From positions 1 through 39,413 of the forward strand of contig SDNO01000003.1 of the NCBI GenBank assembly GCA_004524435.1: 39,413 nucleotides of DNA. Reading direction: 5' to 3'. Below are positions 33,635 through 39,413 of this stretch, one piece after another (the stretch's first letter is position 1; each line of letters opens with the position of its first letter). Below the pieces are notes generated by a model that was not told the DNA's origin, made no database searches, and saw only the letters and a program-made list of their open reading frames with translations. The stretch comes from Candidatus Thorarchaeota archaeon (GTDB taxonomy: Archaea > Asgardarchaeota > Thorarchaeia > Thorarchaeales > Thorarchaeaceae). Both the position numbers and the translations under genes were made by a program.

Positions 33635-35614
33635 CTACTCCACCAGATCGGTTGGTTTCGTATACTTGAAACCGCCTGTGAGGAAGCCCAACCTGATGCC
33701 TGCTGATAGCCATGCCAGCTCGAGGCAAATCTCTAGACTCACAATCAGCGTGATGAGTATCGTGATGACATTCGCGACCATCGATGCCGGCGGGAATCCT
33801 GAGAACACAACGAAGGCTAGCAAGGCAACACCGCCGCCAATCACAAGTCCAACAGCTGCGGACACTCTGACGAAGTTACCCTCGAGTTCGTGTCCTTCGA
33901 CTAGTATTCGGCTACCAAGATTAAGGTTCAGTGATAGCACAAGCACGAAGCTGATTGCGTACAGTGCGAAGATGATTGCTGCAGCAGTCAGTGCTTGATG
34001 AGTGACATCAGCATTTCCTGCAATGATCACTAGGAGTAGTCCGAACAGAGTGCTGATTCCTCTGAGGACTCCACCACTTGAGAATTCCTGGCCGTACGAA
34101 TATCCACCGAGTGCAACATTCCTGACCAAGAGTGTTAGGACTACTAGCGACAAGATTGTTGGTGCCTGTGCGGCGATGGATGTTTCCGGGAAGAGTGACA
34201 CATTGAACCAACGATTGGCTGGCCAAATGGCTGCTGGCCCGCTTCCAAAGCCTCCGAGCATAAACAGTATGAAGGTCACTGATGCAACAATCGTCACTAT
34301 CACCGTAAGGAGGGTCTGCGAGAATGCTGTATGCCCCCGCACCTTCGTTTCAACAGCGAGGAGTCCCTGTATGAGAAGAGCAAGCAACCAGGGAACCGTC
34401 ACCATGAAGAGCAAAGAGTGCGGTGAGGTGAGCAAGAATATCGCAGCTACTACCAGTGGCAGCCCAGTTATGACGTCATTGGCACCCATGTAGAGGGCAC
34501 CCATGAGAAAGAGAACACCGGCCGGACAAACAGTTAGGAATATTGTATACCCCGCGCCCAAATCCATGAGAGTGCTGGCCTGTGATGCCGCCCAGACGCC
34601 GAAGATTGCTAGTATAACCATAAAGTACTTCTCGCCGCCAGAAACGATGTCAGAACGCACCGCTGTTTCTTTCAATTCTCTCGAGCCCAACCTAGGCCCT
34701 AACATGATCCATACGATCATCATTGATAGAAGTGCCTGTACGGCCCATGGTGGAGTGTCGAGTACGAGGGTTCCCGCTGATTCATTAACAACACTGGTGC
34801 CCCAAGGGAACCAGACTGCGGTTTCGCCCACAAATCCAGAGGGACCAAAGAAGACGGCAACGCTACCAATGAGTATAGTGAGAAAGCCTGTGAGGCCGAA
34901 GGCAAGCTTGCCAACTTGGCTACTCCGAGCAAATTCTCTGACATGTCGCCCGGGTGCTCGCCAGAACAGAACAACCCCAATCTGTCCGAGCAACAGAAGG
35001 ATAAAAGCTAGGACAATGCCCACACCATAGAATCCGGGGATAACGAAGGAGATTGCTGTTATGGGAAGGAATAGTGCGTTTCCCATGCCGGCAAGAATCC
35101 CGATATATGACTTGGTCGTGTCCATGTAGACATAGCTTGTCAGCTGCCACGAGATCACAAAGATCGGTCCAGCAATGGCAAGACTGGCGACGAAATTCTC
35201 GATTTGAGATTGTGCCTCTATGTTGACGCCAAAGGCGGTTGCATAGGTGTATGCTGCGAATGCAGCTCCAATCACTGCAACATACATCAGATTGGGGATA
35301 CCCGACTCAAGTCTTTTCCCCAATCGCTGTACCCCTCTCGTCTGGATAAGTGCACTCACAGCCAAAAGCGCGATGAACACTGTCGAAAGGGTATATGATA
35401 GAGGGTTACTCAATAGCTGTGCTCCCTGAAACGGCAACTGTAAAGCTGAGCCAACAGGAAGTAAGTCCGTGACCAAGAAGGCTCCCAGCCCTAAGAGCGC
35501 AGCTATTACTCCTATGAACCCACCCAAAGCTGCTCTACTGCTTAGGGACTCCATCTCTTGCCCCTCTGGAGTTTGGGCGAGTGCAGACTTCATACTTGAA
35601 ATCATTTCTGCCAT
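33635..35614 (-). CDS. Large polytopic membrane protein of unknown function (>=14 TM)
   Basis: 659 aa, almost entirely hydrophobic helices with short loops. Confidence 0.8.
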   Translation of the reverse strand: MAEMISSMKSALAQTPEGQEMESLSSRAALGGFIGVIAALLGLGAFLVTDLLPVGSALQLPFQGAQLLSNPLSYTLSTVFIALLAVSALIQTRGVQRLGKRLESGIPNLMYVAVIGAAFAAYTYATAFGVNIEAQSQIENFVASLAIAGPIFVISWQLTSYVYMDTTKSYIGILAGMGNALFLPITAISFVIPGFYGVGIVLAFILLLLGQIGVVLFWRAPGRHVREFARSSQVGKLAFGLTGFLTILIGSVAVFFGPSGFVGETAVWFPWGTSVVNESAGTLVLDTPPWAVQALLSMMIVWIMLGPRLGSRELKETAVRSDIVSGGEKYFMVILAIFGVWAASQASTLMDLGAGYTIFLTVCPAGVLFLMGALYMGANDVITGLPLVVAAIFLLTSPHSLLFMVTVPWLLALLIQGLLAVETKVRGHTAFSQTLLTVIVTIVASVTFILFMLGGFGSGPAAIWPANRWFNVSLFPETSIAAQAPTILSLVVLTLLVRNVALGGYSYGQEFSSGGVLRGISTLFGLLLVIIAGNADVTHQALTAAAIIFALYAISFVLVLSLNLNLGSRILVEGHELEGNFVRVSAAVGLVIGGGVALLAFVVFSGFPPASMVANVITILITLIVSLEICLELAWLSAGIRLGFLTGGFKYTKPTDLVE

Positions 35615-35762
35615 AAGTCAATCCTCACGTGGGATGGTCTCTCAACGAGTTCGCAAGAAATCAGGCACTATAAAACCGTATCGGAGGACGCGGCACTCTT
35701 GTTGGCCAAGATGAGGAATACGGTCTTTCGATTGGCTTGTCCCGGTCTGCTCAGACTCCAGT

Positions 35763-36593
35763 CTATCGAGAATCTGGCTCAAGGAGGGGTTGATCTATTC
35801 GTAGGCCAGGCCTAGGAAGTGAACAAGCATATACCTTGTCAATGACAATAGCCGCAGTCTTCCTGTCGATTGGCTTGAACTCGCCCTTCACTTGGAATGC
35901 AGCAGGTTCTTGTGTCACCAGGGAAACTGCTACTCGCTGGCCATCTCTGAGGTCGATTCCCCGTTTCCTTTCCTCGCTCCTGTCTACTACAAGGAGATTT
36001 TCTGACGCAGGTAGCATTCCAAACGCAGGAAATGCTCTAGGAAATCCAGATGAGTCCACATATCCAAGAATCTTGACGGCTGCCATCATATTGAATCGGT
36101 CCAGCACGGCAGGTGGCATTCTGCCTTTGCCTGTTGCCCGGTCAGACACCTTCCTCTTCGAGAGCCTTGCTCTGAGGTAAGTCAGCAGAACAGACATTTT
36201 GGAGAGCCCTTGCTTTTCGCCGACCCAGATAGCCTCTGCTAGACCTGCTCCACGAACGTTTGTGTACTGGTTGTACCGAAACAGAGGAGTCATTGCCATG
36301 AACTCATAGACCTCATCTGCCACATGGTATGAATCGAACTTCGCTGTGATGTTCCAGTTGTCAAGATTCATCTTAAGGACCAAAAGTCCAATCTTGTCAT
36401 TCCCCTTCTCCAAGTTCTGCTTTGTCTTGTGACCCATGAAATCACCGTAGACGAGCTGGTTTCCCTGATAGACAGTCCACGTCATCACAAGAGCTGAATT
36501 CGGCTCGTCCTCCTCATTCTTTGTAATCATGAACTTAGGAGTTTCAAATATGCTCAATGTTTCTTTCAGCTCATTACTAAGTATCTCATCCAC
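35763..36593 (-). CDS. Pyridoxamine-5'-phosphate-oxidase-like / FMN split-barrel-like protein
   Basis: N-terminal half LSNELKETLSIFETPKFMITKNEEDEPNSALVMTWTVYQGNQLVYGDFMGHKTKQNLEKGNDKIGLLVL resembles the split-barrel pattern; a second similar half follows. Overlaps the GRE activase gene by 8 nt. Confidence 0.65.
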   Translation of the reverse strand: MDEILSNELKETLSIFETPKFMITKNEEDEPNSALVMTWTVYQGNQLVYGDFMGHKTKQNLEKGNDKIGLLVLKMNLDNWNITAKFDSYHVADEVYEFMAMTPLFRYNQYTNVRGAGLAEAIWVGEKQGLSKMSVLLTYLRARLSKRKVSDRATGKGRMPPAVLDRFNMMAAVKILGYVDSSGFPRAFPAFGMLPASENLLVVDRSEERKRGIDLRDGQRVAVSLVTQEPAAFQVKGEFKPIDRKTAAIVIDKVYACSLPRPGLRIDQPLLEPDSR

Positions 36594-37569
36594 AGTATGC
36601 AGTCCTCCCTTCCATATTTGTTAGCCTCTCCGATTCGTCACTCTCCGAGGCGGTCATACCCGACCAAGTGACGTTTGCAACACCCATGTTGCGTGCTATT
36701 TCTGCGAGTTCCAACATGGTCTGCTTCCGCATCAAGGGATAGTCCCTGAGAGGATACTCGCGCCCGAAGAGCCTGTACTTGTCCAGACACATCTTATTGA
36801 ATGCTAGAAGATCGTATCTCGAAACATTCGGCATATTCTCCACTATGAATGATGCAACTCTCCGAATGTTCTCGGCCTCATCGGTATGACCCGGGATCAC
36901 CGGTGTACGAATCCAAGCTGGAATTCCCAGCTTGGCAAGAATCTTCGCATTTCGCAGTATTTGCTCAAGCCCGACTCCAGTATACTTCCGATGCTTGTTT
37001 TCGTCCATCAGCTTGAGGTCGAGCAGGACCAAATCAAAGGCGTCTACAGTCTTTGTCCAGACCTGCTCCGTCGCATATCCTGTTGTATCAAGTGCTACGT
37101 GTATTGCCCGTTCTCTCAAACCATTGGCAATTGCAGCAGCAAAATCGTGCTGTAGAAGTGGTTCTCCCCCAGATATCGTAACCCCTCCTCCTGAGGCTTC
37201 AAAGAATGGGGTATCTCTTGCTAGTTCCTCAACAAGCTCGTCCAAATCACGGGTCTCACCCATAATCTCTATTGCTCCAGTCGGGCAGGCTTCCTGACAG
37301 CTACCGCAAAGGTCACAGCGATCATGGTCTATGGCCATTCCTTCTGCAGTCAGAACTAAGACATCGTTTGGACATGCTTGCACACAAGCCCTATCTCCTA
37401 TGCATTTAGTCTCTCTCCAGACAACTCTAGGAGTGGCGCTGATCGTTTCTATATTGTGACACCAGATGCAATGAAGTGGACATCCCTTGAGGAATAGTGT
37501 GGTTCGAATCCCAGGTCCATCCTCTGTGGAGCACCTCTGGATATTCGTAATTTGGCCCGCGATTGTCAT
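36586..37569 (-). CDS. Glycyl-radical enzyme activating enzyme (radical SAM, with ferredoxin-like 2x[4Fe-4S] insert)
   Basis: Radical SAM motif GCPLHCIWCHN (CxxxCxxC), CVQACPNDVL and CDLCGSCQEACPTGAIE clusters, SGGEPLLQ, and RTPVIPGHTD. Confidence 0.97.
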   Translation of the reverse strand: MTIAGQITNIQRCSTEDGPGIRTTLFLKGCPLHCIWCHNIETISATPRVVWRETKCIGDRACVQACPNDVLVLTAEGMAIDHDRCDLCGSCQEACPTGAIEIMGETRDLDELVEELARDTPFFEASGGGVTISGGEPLLQHDFAAAIANGLRERAIHVALDTTGYATEQVWTKTVDAFDLVLLDLKLMDENKHRKYTGVGLEQILRNAKILAKLGIPAWIRTPVIPGHTDEAENIRRVASFIVENMPNVSRYDLLAFNKMCLDKYRLFGREYPLRDYPLMRKQTMLELAEIARNMGVANVTWSGMTASESDESERLTNMEGRTAYCG

Positions 37570-39413
37570 CAGATACTATGCTCCGTTCTGGCGATGATTT
37601 CTTCCTGCAGCTCTCTGCCGATTTGCGTGAAAAAGGCGTTGTACCCTGTTACGCGGACAAGCAGGTTGGAGTACTTCTCGGGAGTCTTCTGGGCATCTCG
37701 TAGCGTTGCTGAGTCAATGATGTTCACCTGCAGGGCAGTTCCGCCTACTTCGTTATACGCCCGTAGAAGCGCGGCTAGTTTTCGGATGTGTTCGGGTGAA
37801 CGGACCATCGAGGGACTCAACGTTATAGTGTGCGATGCACCATTAGGGACGGTTTCAAGGTTCAGTTTGCCCACTGAGCGGATAGAGGCTGTTGGTCCCT
37901 GGGAGTCCATTCCTTGGACAGCTCCAACTCCCCCTGAGAGGTATTCGCCCCTTCGCCTACCGTCGGGTGTTGCTGCGGTCAAGGGTGCGAGAGGGATGTA
38001 GTAATTCCAGCTGAGATAGCCCGCCCGATACTGCCTTCCTGTGGATGGGTTGCTACGTTTGAAGGCCTCTTTGGCCCAGAAGACCGATAATTCACGAGCG
38101 ATACCATCAACGTAGTCATCATCGTTACCAAACTTGGGTGCCTTCGAACGAAGGAGTTGTCTTATCTCTTCATATCCTTCGAAGTTTGCCTCGATTGCCT
38201 GAAGCAACATATCCATCGTCAGCCTTTGAGTGTCAAAGACCATCCTCTTCACAGCTGCAACTGAATCCGCGAGAGTAGCAATGCCCATCCCCTCCAGAGT
38301 ATTGAAGTTCCAGTCAGTACCTCCTTGATTGACATCTCTGCCCCTCTTAGCACAACCGTCCATTAGAGCACTGAGGTAGGGAGTGGGTTGATACTTGGCA
38401 CGGATTGTGTCTGCCATATTTCCACAGTCTGTTAGGAGGTCGATTAGTCTGACAAGCTGCATCTTCACGGCGTTAAGGAACTCGTCATACGTTTGGAATG
38501 TTATGGGATTGGCTGTTTTCGCGCCGATTCTCTCGCCTGTCTTCATATCTCTACCCTCACTTAGGGCGAGCTCTACAGCTTTGGCCAGATTGATGTTGAC
38601 ATCCACTGTATCCGAACGGTCGTTGCCCTGCATCGTATTCTCAAGACAGCCGACAATGCCGTAGTTCCAGGCCTCTTCCCTCGGCACTCCTTGCCACACC
38701 ATTCCCTCTATGCTATGTTCATCGAAGTTCATGAGAAATGGAGAGCCCTGAGCTCTCGAGAGAATCTCTGCTACTCGATACATGAAATCCTCGGGCGTAT
38801 TCCTGTGCAATCTTACGTTTGGCTTGGGCTCAAGTAGATTGATCTCCTCAATTACTTCAAGAGCCAGCCACGTCAGATCGTTGGTCAGGTCTTCACTGTT
38901 CGGACCACAACCGCTCAGAGTCATCAGCTGGCCGAAACTTGAGTTGATTCCCTGATTGATACCCAGTCGACCTTGGTAGTCATATACGTAGTTGTGCTTA
39001 ATCCAATAGCAGTAGAGCAGCTCTTTGGCCCACTCCCGAGTGAGAGTCCCTTCCTCCATGTCCTTCTTGTAGAAGGGATACAGGTACTGATCCCAACGTC
39101 CGAAGGAGAGACCCGCTCCTGGGTAGGATTCAGCTGCCATGACCAACATGTGTGTGAACCAGAGGGATTGAAGCGCCTCCCAGAAGGTTTCCGGGGGTTC
39201 CCAAGGCATTCTCTCACATATCCGAGCAATCTCCTCCAGTTCTTGTCTTCTGCTGGGGTCCTGCTCCTTGTTGGCCAAGACTGAGGCCTTATTCGAGTAC
39301 CTGTAGGCGAAGTCTCGCGCTGTTTCACAGCTTAGAATGAGAGCATCAATGAACTCCTTATGATCTGTAGACAGGTCCTCGACCTGAAGGTCCTGATACT
39401 CTTGAACTAGTCC
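37569..39413 (-). CDS. Glycyl radical enzyme (PFL-like superfamily, GCxE subtype), N-terminus truncated by window edge
   Basis: Glycyl radical motif RVTGYNAFFTQIGRELQEEIIARTEH (Gly codon 37644-37646) and thiyl Cys loop YGIVGCLENTMQGNDRS (Cys codon 38646-38648). Frame stays open to base 39413 (GLVQEYQDLQVEDLSTDHKEFIDALILSCETARDFAYRYSNKASVLANKEQD). Stop/start overlap (TGATG) with the activase. Confidence 0.96.
   Translation of the reverse strand, partial: GLVQEYQDLQVEDLSTDHKEFIDALILSCETARDFAYRYSNKASVLANKEQDPSRRQELEEIARICERMPWEPPETFWEALQSLWFTHMLVMAAESYPGAGLSFGRWDQYLYPFYKKDMEEGTLTREWAKELLYCYWIKHNYVYDYQGRLGINQGINSSFGQLMTLSGCGPNSEDLTNDLTWLALEVIEEINLLEPKPNVRLHRNTPEDFMYRVAEILSRAQGSPFLMNFDEHSIEGMVWQGVPREEAWNYGIVGCLENTMQGNDRSDTVDVNINLAKAVELALSEGRDMKTGERIGAKTANPITFQTYDEFLNAVKMQLVRLIDLLTDCGNMADTIRAKYQPTPYLSALMDGCAKRGRDVNQGGTDWNFNTLEGMGIATLADSVAAVKRMVFDTQRLTMDMLLQAIEANFEGYEEIRQLLRSKAPKFGNDDDYVDGIARELSVFWAKEAFKRSNPSTGRQYRAGYLSWNYYIPLAPLTAATPDGRRRGEYLSGGVGAVQGMDSQGPTASIRSVGKLNLETVPNGASHTITLSPSMVRSPEHIRKLAALLRAYNEVGGTALQVNIIDSATLRDAQKTPEKYSNLLVRVTGYNAFFTQIGRELQEEIIARTEHSI

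Noticed and set aside
33666-35030. Long plus-strand ORFs (110, 163, 175 aa) opposite the 659 aa membrane protein
   Set aside because: Antisense shadow ORFs of a strongly hydrophobic coding frame; composition (Pro/Ser/Thr/Arg-rich) is not protein-like and no motifs are present.
1-39413. CRISPR array, rRNA, transposase/integrase or prophage
   Set aside because: No regularly spaced direct repeats, no rRNA-like sequence, no transposase or integrase ORFs; intergenic gaps are short (mostly under 170 nt).

Overview
This window is gene-dense (about 28 supported CDS). It looks archaeal and probably from an Asgard/Thorarchaeota-like lineage: a two-repeat archaeal TBP, Ras-like GTPase, archaeal-type M50 protease, geranylgeranyl-reductase-family protein and TATA-like promoters. 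The lineage call is inference. From left to right it contains: the C-terminus of an Ig-like surface protein, site-2 protease, TBP, monoacylglycerol-lipase-like hydrolase, a second Ig-like surface protein, asparaginyl-tRNA synthetase, MscS channel, a ~13.8 kb minus-strand ABC exporter cluster, small membrane and zinc-finger proteins, a divergent Ras-like GTPase, an APRT-like phosphoribosyltransferase, acyl-CoA synthetase, geranylgeranyl-reductase-like flavoprotein, several unknown membrane proteins, GDPD, an alpha/beta hydrolase, and a glycyl-radical-enzyme operon truncated by the right edge. The most interesting locus is the ABC cluster at 8124-21957. It has three ATPases and four ~920-940 aa FtsX/MacB-type permeases arranged as a tandemly duplicated [permease A - permease B - ATPase] module. 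The two module-terminal ATPases each carry a C-terminal SpoVT/AbrB-like swapped-hairpin domain, while the leading ATPase does not. A perfect 12-bp palindrome lies at the predicted start of the second module. Other points of interest are a Ras-like GTPase with degenerate G1 and G3 motifs, a split-barrel flavoprotein-like gene joined to the GRE operon, a membrane-anchored probable TIM-barrel protein, and several strong intergenic hairpins.
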